Below, piece after piece: positions 45,190 to 53,294 of a stretch of DNA of 64,000 nucleotides. Below the pieces are notes generated by a model. It searched no databases. It worked only from the letters and a program-made list of their open reading frames with translations, and was not told the origin of the DNA. The position numbers and the translations under genes were made by a program. Each line of letters begins with the position of its first letter. Position 1 is the stretch's first letter. This DNA comes from Chitinophagaceae bacterium (lineage in GTDB: Bacteria; Bacteroidota; Bacteroidia; Chitinophagales; Chitinophagaceae). The stretch is taken from contig JADJFD010000005.1 of assembly GCA_016708765.1 (NCBI GenBank), positions 186,001 to 250,000 of the forward strand, in the 5' to 3' direction.

Positions 45190-45230
45190 CTCTCACCAAT
45201 AATCAGCAGTTTTATTCACTAAAAATTCAT

Positions 45231-45261
45231 TTTAACCTGCAGCCGCTGCGGTTTATCTTTG
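45231..45261 (+). promoter_or_regulatory. Bacteroidota-type promoter of pheS
   Basis: TATCTTTG at 45254-45261 matches TAnnTTTG, with TTTA at 45231-45234 in place of TTTG exactly 19 bases before it. The start codon is only 7 bases after the box, so the transcript would be nearly leaderless. Confidence 0.6.
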
Positions 45262-45268
45262 CCGACTT

Positions 45269-46300
45269 ATGGAACAATTGCTCAAACAGATAGAAGATCA
45301 TAAAAAAGAGATTAGTGCATTTACAGCTGCAGATGAAAAGCAGGTAGAAGAGTTCCGCATTAAATATCTTGGCACCAAAGGATTGATGAAATCCATTATG
45401 GGGGAGATGAAAAATGTGGCGGTTGAAAATAAAAAAGAGGCTGGACAGCTGCTAAATGATTTCAAGGTTTTTGTAGAAGAGAAGTATAATGAGTTGAAAG
45501 AGTCGACTGTCAATGGACAACAGTCAACGGCCAATTCAATTGACCTTAGTTTGCCAGGCGATAATTTACCAATTGGATCAAGGCATCCCGTTGTATTAAT
45601 GCGGAACAGGATTGTTTCAATTTTTCAACGCTTAGGATTTGCTGTAGCTGAAGGGCCGGAAATAGAAGACGATTGGCACAATTTCGGCGCATTAAATTTA
45701 CCAGAGCATCATCCTGCGAGAGATATGCAGGACACTTTTTATATTCAACAAAATCCGGATTGGGTGTTGAGAACACATACTAGTAATGTGCAGATACGGG
45801 AAATGGAAAAAGGCAAACTGCCAATCCGAATGATAATGCCGGGAAGAGTGTATAGAAATGAAACGGTGAGTGCAAGAAGCCATTGTTTCTTTCACCAGGT
45901 AGAAGGATTATATATTGATGAACATGTTTCTTTCGCCGATTTGAAACAGACACTTTACTTCTTTGTAAAAGAAATGTATGGTAAAGATGTAAAAGTAAGA
46001 TTCCGCCCTTCTTATTTTCCTTTTACAGAACCCAGTGCCGAAATGGATGTAAGTTGTTTCATCTGTGGTGGCAGTGGTTGTAATATTTGTAAGAAAACTG
46101 GTTGGGTAGAAATATTAGGTTGTGGCATGGTGCATCCAAATGTATTAACCAATTGCAATATTGATCCGGCTAAATATACAGGCTTTGCATTCGGCATGGG
46201 AATAGAAAGACCAGCCATGTTGAAATACGGCATCAACGATATTCGCCTTTTCAGCGAAAATGATGTACGATTCCTGAAACAATTTACTTCTGCTATATAA
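45269..46300 (+). CDS. pheS: Phenylalanine-tRNA ligase alpha subunit
   Basis: 343 residues. PheS charges tRNA-Phe together with PheT. An N-terminal coiled coil (residues 1-80) is followed by class II motifs: PGRVYRNETVSARSHCFFHQ (motif 2) and GFAFGMGIERPAMLKYGIND (motif 3). FRPSYFPFTEPSAEMDVSC and a Cys-rich knuckle (CFICGGSGCNICKKTGW) are typical. In the linker between the coiled coil and catalytic part, STVNGQQSTANS is encoded by a small palindrome. A strong terminator follows at once. pheT is not in this window. Confidence 0.96.
   Translation: MEQLLKQIEDHKKEISAFTAADEKQVEEFRIKYLGTKGLMKSIMGEMKNVAVENKKEAGQLLNDFKVFVEEKYNELKESTVNGQQSTANSIDLSLPGDNLPIGSRHPVVLMRNRIVSIFQRLGFAVAEGPEIEDDWHNFGALNLPEHHPARDMQDTFYIQQNPDWVLRTHTSNVQIREMEKGKLPIRMIMPGRVYRNETVSARSHCFFHQVEGLYIDEHVSFADLKQTLYFFVKEMYGKDVKVRFRPSYFPFTEPSAEMDVSCFICGGSGCNICKKTGWVEILGCGMVHPNVLTNCNIDPAKYTGFAFGMGIERPAMLKYGINDIRLFSENDVRFLKQFTSAI
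45505..45525. repeat. Small palindrome in the pheS linker
   Basis: GACTGT (45505-45510) and ACAGTC (45520-45525) are inverted copies around CAATGGACA, with GTCAACGG trailing. The TGAC/GTCA-rich composition differs from the flanking gene. It may be part of an inserted GTTGAC-type repeat, but the short size makes chance possible. Confidence 0.35.
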
Positions 46301-46330
46301 AAAAGGGCTGCCTTTGTGAGGCAGCCCTTT
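46301..46330. terminator. Strong bidirectional terminator after pheS
   Basis: AAAGGGCTGCCT and AGGCAGCCCTTT pair perfectly around a TTGTG loop. A-run and T-run on the two sides allow it to end pheS and the convergent membrane-protein genes. Confidence 0.88.
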
Positions 46331-46355
46331 AGTTTTCTATTCAACTATTGTACTA

Positions 46356-46751
46356 TTAGCTGGACTTTGGTCTGTATAAGGCGAGAACCAGTGAAGCAGC
46401 AACTGCAATCCATAAACCAATGCCAAATCCTTTACCTAATCCTTTAAATACATCTCCAATTTCCGCTCCTTTAATAAGTGGCGCTACAATCATAATGTAA
46501 AGTAAAGTGAGCAAGGGCAGTATCGAAAGCAAACTTCCGGGTAGTATGGTATTGCCATTATTTAATGCGCCTACCAGCAACAAGAGTCCCGTTAGGGGTA
46601 TTAAAAACAAAAGATACTTCTGCCAGTCTCCTCCATCGGCAGTAGCCATATCAAATCCACTGATACTTCTTCCGAACATACTGAAATAAGCAAGAAAGAA
46701 ACTGCCTAGTAGTGCAGCTCCTAAAACAATGTTTAGCGTTTTTTTGTCCAT
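46356..46751 (-). CDS. Small four-helix membrane protein
   Basis: 131 residues with four hydrophobic helices: IVLGAALLGSFFLAYFSMF, YLLFLIPLTGLLLLVGAL, LLSILPLLTLLYIMIV and FGIGLWIAVAASLVLALY. Family not recognised. It follows the 227-residue membrane protein on the same strand after 38 bases, so both probably come from one transcript and may act together. Confidence 0.72.
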   Translation of the reverse strand: MDKKTLNIVLGAALLGSFFLAYFSMFGRSISGFDMATADGGDWQKYLLFLIPLTGLLLLVGALNNGNTILPGSLLSILPLLTLLYIMIVAPLIKGAEIGDVFKGLGKGFGIGLWIAVAASLVLALYRPKSS

Positions 46752-46789
46752 GTTGGTTGGTTTATTGGTGATTGATAAAAAAAATGAAA

Positions 46790-47473
46790 TTATTTTTTTG
46801 CACTCATTCGTTTATAACAGAAAAATGCTGCGGCCAAAAATGCAACAATGGCAATATAAAACCAGGATGTAAAATCAACAGTGATATTCAAACTATCACT
46901 CATTGATTTTCCAATATTGTCAAGTCCGGTACCAGATCCTGTGTCGGTACTTGGAATACTCGATTTAATATTCTTTTTTATATCGAGCATTAAGCCAATC
47001 ATTGCTCCAGCAGAAGCCACACCCGTTGCCATTGCTCCACCCAATGCCGCTTTGGCATTTGTAAAAGATAAGCCAAGACCTAAAATTCCAAGACCTAGTG
47101 CAATCATAGCATACATGTTCGGATCCTTGTCATCTGACTTTGTTGCAGTCTTAGTAATATTTTTATCTATTCCTTCTGTTTTTACATCATTCAGAAATGA
47201 ATTATCACTGCTGTTATTTTTCATTTTAAAACCAGTAGCTAATTGAACGCCACTAACTGTTTGTAACGAAGATCCATTGCACTTAATATCAATAAATGGC
47301 ATCAGAAAAAGTAATACAGCAACTGCAAACGCTACCGTAGAAGGCATTTTTGTTCCTAATACACTCGGTGTTGCGGCAGCAGATGCTTGAATGGTTGTTG
47401 AAGCAATAGATTGCTCTATTGGTTGATTTGTCGGTTGGTCTGTTGATTGGTCTGTTGATTGGTTGGTGTCCAT
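46790..47473 (-). CDS. Membrane protein with an N-terminal TDQ-type repeat tail
   Basis: 227 residues. The first 25 residues are a low-complexity hydrophilic tail (MDTNQSTDQSTDQPTNQPIE) encoded by tandem CAACCAATCAACAGAC-like units. Helices follow near residues 48-64 (VAFAVAVLLFLMPFIDI), 120-140 (MYAMIALGLGILGLGLSF), 145-165 and 203-222. A loop with LQTVSGVQLATGFKMKN lies outside. The function is unknown. It is divergent from the dehydrogenase gene. Confidence 0.68.
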   Translation of the reverse strand: MDTNQSTDQSTDQPTNQPIEQSIASTTIQASAAATPSVLGTKMPSTVAFAVAVLLFLMPFIDIKCNGSSLQTVSGVQLATGFKMKNNSSDNSFLNDVKTEGIDKNITKTATKSDDKDPNMYAMIALGLGILGLGLSFTNAKAALGGAMATGVASAGAMIGLMLDIKKNIKSSIPSTDTGSGTGLDNIGKSMSDSLNITVDFTSWFYIAIVAFLAAAFFCYKRMSAKK

Positions 47474-47566
47474 GTCTGAAATTTTCGTTTAAGATAAGAG
47501 AAACTTTGCATAAATAACAACCATAAAATCCACATCCAATATCTTTACACATATAATTCATTAAGA

Positions 47567-48499
47567 ATGAACATCAACAGCATATGTGTATGCGGAGCAG
47601 GAACAATGGGCAATGGAATAGCACAAGCAGCAGCTCAGGCGGGTTTTTCTGTTATATTATATGAATTAAGCACTTTTATTCTTGAAAAAGCAAAAAATGC
47701 AACCAGCGAAAACCTGCAAATGCTGGTAGATAAAGAAAAAATATCTGCTGATGAAAGAGAAAAAATAACCCGACGTATTCATTACACCAACGATATTCAA
47801 ACTTGCCTTGCCGATGTTTTTATAGAAGCCATTGTTGAAAAAGCTGAAATAAAAATTGCCTTATTTAATCAACTGGCAGAATTAAATCACAGCGAATGCA
47901 TTTTTGCGACCAATACATCCTCATTATCTGTAACTGCGATTGCAGAAAAAATTCAACGGCCAGAAAGAGTAATCGGTATGCACTTTTTTAATCCGGCCAC
48001 AATAATGAAACTGGTGGAAGTTGTAAATACGCCTCATACAAATGAAATAACCACTAATACTATAATGGAACTGGCAAAGCAAATGGGTAAAGTGCCAGTG
48101 CTTTGTAAGGATGCTCCGGGGTTTATTGTAAACAGAGTAGCCAGATCTTTTTATACAGAAACAATGCGATTGGTGGAAGAAGGTCATGTGTCTGTTGAAG
48201 TAGCTGATAATTTATTGGAAGCATCGGGATTTAAAATGGGACCTTTTAAACTAATGGATCTTATTGGTAATGATGTTAACTATGCAGTAAGCTGTTCTGT
48301 TTATGAACAAATGAATAAAAATGAACGATTCAAACCTTCTTATATTCAAGAGCAAAAAGTAAAAGAAGGAAAGCTCGGCAAAAAATCCGGCGAAGGTTTT
48401 ATAAATACAGCCCCTAACCCCAAAGCCTGCCTGTCGGCAGACAGAGGGAATTATATTTCCTTAATTCTCAATTATCTTAATTTAATAAATGATCGATAA
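47567..48499 (+). CDS. 3-hydroxyacyl-CoA (3-hydroxybutyryl-CoA) dehydrogenase with a repeat-derived tail
   Basis: 310 residues. NAD-binding start ICVCGAGTMGNGIAQAAAQA, then NTSSLSVTAIAEKIQRPERV, IGMHFFNPATIMKLVEVV and GKVPVLCKDAPGFIVNRVAR, all of the 3-hydroxyacyl-CoA dehydrogenase family that oxidises 3-hydroxybutyryl-CoA in fatty-acid or butanoate metabolism. The normal end is near GKKSGEGF at residue 280. Here the last 28 residues (TAPNPKACLSADRGNYISLI and so on) come from the left part of a palindromic element. The stop overlaps the next gene by 11 bases. Enzyme identity is secure; the exact chain length of the substrate is not. Confidence 0.9.
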   Translation: MNINSICVCGAGTMGNGIAQAAAQAGFSVILYELSTFILEKAKNATSENLQMLVDKEKISADEREKITRRIHYTNDIQTCLADVFIEAIVEKAEIKIALFNQLAELNHSECIFATNTSSLSVTAIAEKIQRPERVIGMHFFNPATIMKLVEVVNTPHTNEITTNTIMELAKQMGKVPVLCKDAPGFIVNRVARSFYTETMRLVEEGHVSVEVADNLLEASGFKMGPFKLMDLIGNDVNYAVSCSVYEQMNKNERFKPSYIQEQKVKEGKLGKKSGEGFINTAPNPKACLSADRGNYISLILNYLNLINDR

Positions 48500-48557
48500 A
48501 GAAGAAAAATATTCGTTTCAAGAGAAAAGTAAATTCTCCCCTTCAGGGGTTGGGGGT
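48410..48557. repeat. GC-rich palindromic element spanning the dehydrogenase/SDR junction
   Basis: GCCCCTAACCCC (48410-48421) and GGGGTTGGGGGT (48546-48557) are inverted arms around about 125 AT-rich bases. GGGAATTATAT next to the left arm and AAATTCTCCCC next to the right arm extend the pairing. It is like the purH element in layout but differs in sequence. Confidence 0.65.
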
Positions 48558-49544
48558 ACAATACTTGTTACAGGCGGCACCGGCTTCTTAGGTTCTTACA
48601 TCATCAAGCAATTGGTTGAAAAAGGATATAGTGTCCGGGCTATTCGCAGAACATCTAAGCTTCCATTTTGGATTCCATCAGCAATATTTGATAAAGTAGA
48701 ATGGGTTGAAGGCGATGTGTTGGACGTTGTTGCACTGGAGGATGCCATGGAAGGTATAGATACGGTTATTCATTCAGCAGCTGTTGTTTCTTTTGCAAGA
48801 AGAGAAAGAAAAGAAATGTACAAGGTAAATGTGGATGGAACTGCCAATGTAGTAAATGTTGCTTTGGAAAAAAATATAAGACGTTTTGTACATATCAGCT
48901 CAGTTGCGGCTTTAGGAAGAACTGCTAATGGCGGCAATGTGAATGAAGAAAAAAGATGGGAAGAATCCAAAGTAAATACACATTATGCCATTAGCAAGTT
49001 TAAAGCAGAACTGCAAACATGGCGAGGATTAAATGAAGGTTTGGAAGGGGTAATCCTGAATCCAAGCACCATACTTGGTCATGGAGATTGGCATAGTAGT
49101 AGCTGTGCAATTTTCAGAAATATTTATGAAGGTTTTAAATGGTATACTTCCGGCATCAATGGCTTTGTTGATGTGGAAGATGTTGCCAGAGCCGCTATTC
49201 TTTTAATGGAAAGCAATATTACCGAGCAGCGATACATTGTGAATGGCGATAATTGGACTTTTCAAAAATTACAGAACGCTATTGCAGATGCATTTGATAA
49301 AAAGAGACCGTCTAAATTGGCAACACCATTTTTAATGAGTCTGGCTTGGAGAATTGAAAAGTTTAAAGCGTTGATTACAGGGAAAAAACCATTGCTCTCA
49401 AAAGAAAGTGCAAGAGTTGCACAAAGCAAAACATTGTTTGAAAACGATAAGCTTCTGAAAGCAATTCCAAATTTTTTATTTACGCCGCTTGAAGAATCTA
49501 TTAAAACTGCTGCTGCAAAATATATGGCAGATATTAAGAGATAA
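48489..49544 (+). CDS. NAD-dependent epimerase/dehydratase (extended SDR) family protein
   Basis: 351 residues. Extended short-chain dehydrogenase: TILVTGGTGFLGSYIIKQLV is the NAD-binding start, VEGDVLDVVALEDAMEGIDT, VIHSAAVVSFARRER and HYAISKFKAELQTWRG (YxxxK) are catalytic landmarks. Relatives begin at about MILVTGGTG. Here 23 extra residues (MIDKEEKYSFQEKSKFSPSG, VGG) are encoded by the right part of the palindrome, so the start has been moved or replaced. It is probably an NAD-dependent sugar or sterol-type dehydrogenase; the substrate is unknown. It overlaps the dehydrogenase gene by 11 bases. Confidence 0.88.
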   Translation: MIDKEEKYSFQEKSKFSPSGVGGTILVTGGTGFLGSYIIKQLVEKGYSVRAIRRTSKLPFWIPSAIFDKVEWVEGDVLDVVALEDAMEGIDTVIHSAAVVSFARRERKEMYKVNVDGTANVVNVALEKNIRRFVHISSVAALGRTANGGNVNEEKRWEESKVNTHYAISKFKAELQTWRGLNEGLEGVILNPSTILGHGDWHSSSCAIFRNIYEGFKWYTSGINGFVDVEDVARAAILLMESNITEQRYIVNGDNWTFQKLQNAIADAFDKKRPSKLATPFLMSLAWRIEKFKALITGKKPLLSKESARVAQSKTLFENDKLLKAIPNFLFTPLEESIKTAAAKYMADIKR

Positions 49545-49656
49545 TAGGATGTTTTCGCACCCTGCAACTGTCTTTATACTATTAAAGTCTTAAAAGCCGT
49601 TGTACATTAAATATAGCTGAACATCATTTTATATCTTTACGCAGTAATCAATTTCT

Positions 49657-50727
49657 ATGCAAAAACTACGTTACTTTCTCTTTTTTATCGCAACAGCATT
49701 TTCATTAACTACTTCGGCGCAGTTTACCATTAGTGGTACTGTTTTGGATTCTGCCAGCCGTGAACCGCTGTTCAATGCATCTGTATTTTGTCAGAATACT
49801 ACATCCGGCACCGTAACAAATAAAGACGGAGCGTTTTCTCTTACCTTGAAATCTGGAGGGTATGATCTTATATTTAGCTTCACAGGTTATGGCACACAAA
49901 CTATAAGAGTAACAGAAAAAGGAACATTGGAAATCCTATTGATAAAAGAAGAAAAAAGATTAGAAGAAGTTATTCTTACCAACACATTTGAAGTAAAAGA
50001 TGGCTGGGAAAAGTATGGCGATTTTTTTACGAAGAATTTTATTGGCGCCACACCTAATTCAGGTAAATGCATTTTATTAAACCCCGAAGTGTTGAAGTTT
50101 TATTTCTACAAAAAAAGTAATCGGCTAAAAATACTGGCAACCGAGCCTGTGCTAATCTCTAATAATGCATTAGGTTACAATCTTCGCTACCAGTTGGATT
50201 CATTTGTCTATTACTATAAAACAGACAATTATATTTACCGCGGCTTCTGTTTATATACTGAAATGGAAGGCGAAGACAGTATTAAAAATGTTTGGAAAAC
50301 AAACCGTGCCATTGCCTACGAAGGTTCCAAGCTGCATTTTATGCGCAGCTATTATGATAGTTCAATTTATGAAGATGGTTGGGTAATAGATATGCTGGAT
50401 GAAAAAGTGGACAAGAAATTTAACCGAGTTACGAATCCTTACGACTCACTTTACTATGGCGCATTAGACAGTACATTACAAATTGAATTCTGGTATCCAA
50501 GAGTGTTAAGCATTGCCTACACCAATAAAAAACCAGAGTCTGAGTATTTGAAGAAAATGAACCTGCCTAAAAATGTTGAATACCCAATTTCTTATATTGA
50601 AATTTTAAATACAATTGCCGTAACTGAAAACGGATATTACTATGATCAAAAGGATTGGATAAACCAGGGTTACTGGAGCTGGAAGAATGTTGGCGACCAG
50701 TTGCCGTATGATTATTGGCCGGATTAG
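49657..50727 (+). CDS. Secreted protein with CarboxypepD_reg-like domain
   Basis: 356 residues. A signal peptide (YFLFFIATAFSLTTSAQ) is followed by a carboxypeptidase regulatory-like beta-sandwich (FTISGTVLDSASREPLFNAS, GTVTNKDGAFSLTLKSGGYD). The rest (residues 110-356) is a Tyr-rich region typical of the carboxypeptidase-like proteins of Bacteroidota, without a barrel. The function is unknown; an outer-membrane or periplasmic location is inferred. Its end faces lpxD with a 3-base gap. Confidence 0.8.
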   Translation: MQKLRYFLFFIATAFSLTTSAQFTISGTVLDSASREPLFNASVFCQNTTSGTVTNKDGAFSLTLKSGGYDLIFSFTGYGTQTIRVTEKGTLEILLIKEEKRLEEVILTNTFEVKDGWEKYGDFFTKNFIGATPNSGKCILLNPEVLKFYFYKKSNRLKILATEPVLISNNALGYNLRYQLDSFVYYYKTDNYIYRGFCLYTEMEGEDSIKNVWKTNRAIAYEGSKLHFMRSYYDSSIYEDGWVIDMLDEKVDKKFNRVTNPYDSLYYGALDSTLQIEFWYPRVLSIAYTNKKPESEYLKKMNLPKNVEYPISYIEILNTIAVTENGYYYDQKDWINQGYWSWKNVGDQLPYDYWPD

Positions 50728-50730
50728 TAT

Positions 50731-51675
50731 TTATTTTCCCATTACCTTTTCCCACAACTCCGGTATCCTTTTTATCCAAACTAATTCTCTTCTTGCCGCA
50801 CCAGCATCCTGTGCCGGAGCACCCCAATAAGTTTTATTACCCTCCAGATTGTGATTGACTCCTGTTCTTCCTAATAAAACAGCATTGCTTCCAATTGTCA
50901 GGTCTTTATTGATGATTACCTGACCCCATAAAGTAACACCATCTTCAATGGTAACCACACCTGCAATAACTACATTGGCAGCAAACAGACAGTTTTTACC
51001 AATTACTGTATCATGTCCAATGTGAATCAAATTATCCATTTTGGTTCCGGCACCAATGATGGTATCATGGCTTACGCCTCTGTCGATAGTACAATTAGCC
51101 CCTATTTCCACCGCATCTTCAATAATAACCCGTCCACAACTATTCATTTTCTTGTAATGAATGTCCCTGTTAGTTTTCTTATTATAATAAAAAGCATCGC
51201 TGCCAATAACCGTTCCTGCTTGAATAATAACATTATCACCAATTATGCAATAATCAAGAATAGTAACATTCGGATGAATAATACAATTCTTACCAATTGA
51301 TACATGATTACCTACAAATGCCCCGGGCATAATAACTGTTCCCTCGCCAACCAAAGAAGTATTACTTATCGGCATCATTGATGGAACGAACGGCCTATAA
51401 AAATTGACAATCTTTAAATAAGCTTCAAAAGGATCATCAACAATCAGCAATGTTTTTCCTTCAGGAACTTCTACTTCTTTATTGATGATAATAAATGTAG
51501 CCGCAGAGTTTAGGCAGGTTGAATAATACTTTGGATGATCTACAAAAACCAAATCACCGTTCTCTACTTTATGAATTTCATTGATTCCTGTTGCGCTACC
51601 ATTTACATTTCCTTTTAGTTCGGCACCGATAAGTTGAGCAATAGTAGTAACAGGAACAGGAGTTTCAAATCGCAT
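50731..51675 (-). CDS. lpxD: UDP-3-O-(3-hydroxyacyl)glucosamine N-acyltransferase, LpxD family
   Basis: About 314 residues from the ATG at 51675, chosen because the family starts MRFETPVPVTTIAQLIGAEL; an ATG at 51714 adds 13 unlikely residues. LpxD adds the N-linked acyl chain in lipid A synthesis. An N-terminal domain (GDLVFVDHPKYYSTCLNSAA) precedes a left-handed beta-helix of hexapeptide repeats (GENCIIHPNVTI-like KNCIIHPNVTILDYCIIGDN, DNLIHIGHDTVIGKNC). The last repeat ends NKTYWGAPAQDAGAARREL. The catalytic His region reads HIGHD where classic LpxD has IAHN, so this may be the second LpxD-like copy found in this phylum. Confidence 0.82.
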   Translation of the reverse strand: MRFETPVPVTTIAQLIGAELKGNVNGSATGINEIHKVENGDLVFVDHPKYYSTCLNSAATFIIINKEVEVPEGKTLLIVDDPFEAYLKIVNFYRPFVPSMMPISNTSLVGEGTVIMPGAFVGNHVSIGKNCIIHPNVTILDYCIIGDNVIIQAGTVIGSDAFYYNKKTNRDIHYKKMNSCGRVIIEDAVEIGANCTIDRGVSHDTIIGAGTKMDNLIHIGHDTVIGKNCLFAANVVIAGVVTIEDGVTLWGQVIINKDLTIGSNAVLLGRTGVNHNLEGNKTYWGAPAQDAGAARRELVWIKRIPELWEKVMGK

Positions 51676-51986
51676 AGTTTGTTTTTTAAAACGCCAATAT
51701 TTGGCGCAGGTCATGCAAAGGTAGCAACCTGTTTATTGGAAATAATAATCATAAATCGACGAATTCATGCTTTTTCACCTTTATCTCAGCAAGTTTTTTT
51801 AAACTATTTTTTACCCTTTTATACATTATTTTTTATACATTCTGTTGATAGTGAAAAGTAAAAAAATGTTCTAACAACTTTACTCTTTTATTAAATTTAA
51901 AAAAAACAACAAGCTACAAACCTTAACTGTACTGTGTTATATCAGTTACAAAAAACAACTTCATAAAAAATAATTTATAAAAAACG

Positions 51987-52015
51987 AATTGTGTTTTTAT
52001 AAAACACAATTTTTT
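51987..52015. terminator. AT-rich terminator hairpin
   Basis: AATTGTGTTTT and AAAACACAATT form a perfect 11-base-pair stem with a TAT loop, followed by a T-run (52010-52015) and preceded by an A-run. It works on either strand by sequence. Nothing convincing ends here on the plus strand. Confidence 0.6.
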
Positions 52016-52084
52016 CATTCAATTTCAGACTATGCTTATCCACAGTAAGATTTAAAATGTTAATAAAATAAATGAAGAATTTTT

Positions 52085-52114
52085 TTTGGTTACTAAATAT
52101 TTATTTTAATATTG
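52085..52114 (+). promoter_or_regulatory. Bacteroidota-type promoter in front of candidate RNA B
   Basis: TTTG (52085-52088) and TAATATTG (52107-52114) are 18 bases apart. The second box has one mismatch to TAnnTTTG. Transcription would begin about 52118-52120, exactly where the first hairpin of candidate RNA B starts. Confidence 0.55.
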
Positions 52115-52117
52115 TGT

Positions 52118-52191
52118 AGGGAAATTTATTTCCCTGTACTTACTAACCCATCCATATATTAATCCCTCTGGTACTCCAGGGGGGTTTTTTT
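52118..52191 (+). ncRNA. Candidate small RNA B
   Basis: About 74 bases with a complete layout. A 5' hairpin AGGGAAA-TTTA-TTTCCCT (52118-52135), a single-stranded middle with TACTTACTAACCCAT (52137-52151), and a terminator stem CCCTCTGG-TACT-CCAGGGGG with seven T (52185-52191). A matching promoter lies just upstream. The middle is the exact complement of 15 bases in candidate RNA A (22617-22631). No open frame exists. It does not look like 6S, tmRNA, SRP or RNase P RNA. Identity as RNA is inferred, with no expression data. Confidence 0.5.
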
Positions 52192-52237
52192 ATTGCAACA
52201 AAATTATTTCCTACTAACCTGCTTGCCGGTAGGTAAG

Positions 52238-52311
52238 GACACAAAGCTCACAAAGATTTTATTTTGCATGGTCTAATATTATTTTCTTAGAGTACTTAAC
52301 GTCTTTGTAGG
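52238..52311. repeat. Degenerate CACAAAG palindromic element upstream of yicC
   Basis: GACACAAAGCTCACAAAG (52238-52255) and the right part CTTAACGTCTTTGTAGG (52295-52311) are loose inverted arms, like the 10017-10083 copy. It may be a decayed copy lying in the yicC leader. Confidence 0.5.
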
Positions 52312-52368
52312 AAAGAAAAAATGAATTAATTAATTAAGATACCTTTACAAAAATCTAAAAAACAGTAC

Positions 52369-53244
52369 ATGCTGAAATCAATGACCGGATTTGGAAGAGC
52401 CGAAAAAAATGTAGGAGATAAAACATTTCTTGTAGATATAAAATCGCTTAACGGAAAACAATTTGAACTACAACTAAGATTGCCCTCTATCTTAAGACCT
52501 TTTGAATTTGACATCCGCCGCATTTTATCCGGACAGCTTAGTCGTGGTAGTGTTGATTGTAACATTAGCCTGAAAGACACAGGTAATGCTAAACCTGTAA
52601 CTATTAATACAGATCTTGCTAAGGCTTATTTTAAACCATTGTCAGAATTGTCTACAACCTTGGGACTTGATGCCTCTAATATATTAAGTACCTTGGTTAA
52701 ACTGCCAGAAGTTATTACTCCCAGCAGCGAAACCTTATCAGATGATGAATGGAAAGACTTTCAAAATGTATTGCAAGCCGCTATTGATGCTTTAAATAAA
52801 CATCGACTGAATGAGGGAGCAATGATTGAACAGGATTTGCTGAGCCGCATTACTAATATCGAAAACCAGCAAACCGAAGTAATTAAACTGGAGCCGCTGC
52901 GTCAGCAAAAAATAAGAGAAGGCATTACCCGCCTTTTAGAAGAAAATGTAGGCAAGGAAAATTATGACGGTAACCGACTGGAACAAGAACTGATCTATTA
53001 CATCGAAAAAATAGACATTACTGAAGAGCAAGTTCGCCTGAAAAATCATTGCGATTATTTCAAATCACTTTTAGCGGATACGGAAGAGGCGAAGGGAAAG
53101 AAGCTGTCTTTCGTTTTACAGGAAATAGGCCGGGAAATAAACACTACCGGTTCTAAAGCCTATGATTCTACTATACAGAAATGTGTGGTGATGATGAAGG
53201 ATGAACTGGAAAAGGCGAAAGAACAGGTTTTAAATGCATTGTAG
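52369..53244 (+). CDS. yicC: YicC family endoribonuclease
   Basis: 291 residues. YicC is an RNase that trims small RNAs in E. coli. Start MLKSMTGFGRAEKNVGDKTF, the central helical part with NIENQQTEVIKLEPLRQQKI and the C-terminal DUF1732-type segment (EEQVRLKNHCDYFKSLLADT, KKLSFVLQEIGREINTTGSK, DSTIQKCVVMMKDELEKAKE) define the family. Length is normal. The neighbour gldH follows after 50 bases on the same strand. Confidence 0.95.
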   Translation: MLKSMTGFGRAEKNVGDKTFLVDIKSLNGKQFELQLRLPSILRPFEFDIRRILSGQLSRGSVDCNISLKDTGNAKPVTINTDLAKAYFKPLSELSTTLGLDASNILSTLVKLPEVITPSSETLSDDEWKDFQNVLQAAIDALNKHRLNEGAMIEQDLLSRITNIENQQTEVIKLEPLRQQKIREGITRLLEENVGKENYDGNRLEQELIYYIEKIDITEEQVRLKNHCDYFKSLLADTEEAKGKKLSFVLQEIGREINTTGSKAYDSTIQKCVVMMKDELEKAKEQVLNAL

Positions 53245-53294
53245 CCGAACTTTAAAATCATATCTTCTTAATTACATTTGCAAAAATAACTTTC

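Larger units (their letters stand above)
51676..52368. other. AT-rich noncoding stretch between lpxD and yicC
   Basis: 693 bases with no credible gene. It holds a strong hairpin (51987-52015), a perfect DnaA box TTATCCACA (52036-52044), a near-consensus promoter (52085-52114), a candidate small RNA (52118-52191) and a CACAAAG repeat (52238-52311). In 51716-51986 I see only AT-rich sequence. Confidence 0.5.

Noticed and set aside
51840..52120. Replication origin
   Set aside because: Only one strict DnaA box is present and dnaA, dnaN and other typical neighbours are absent.
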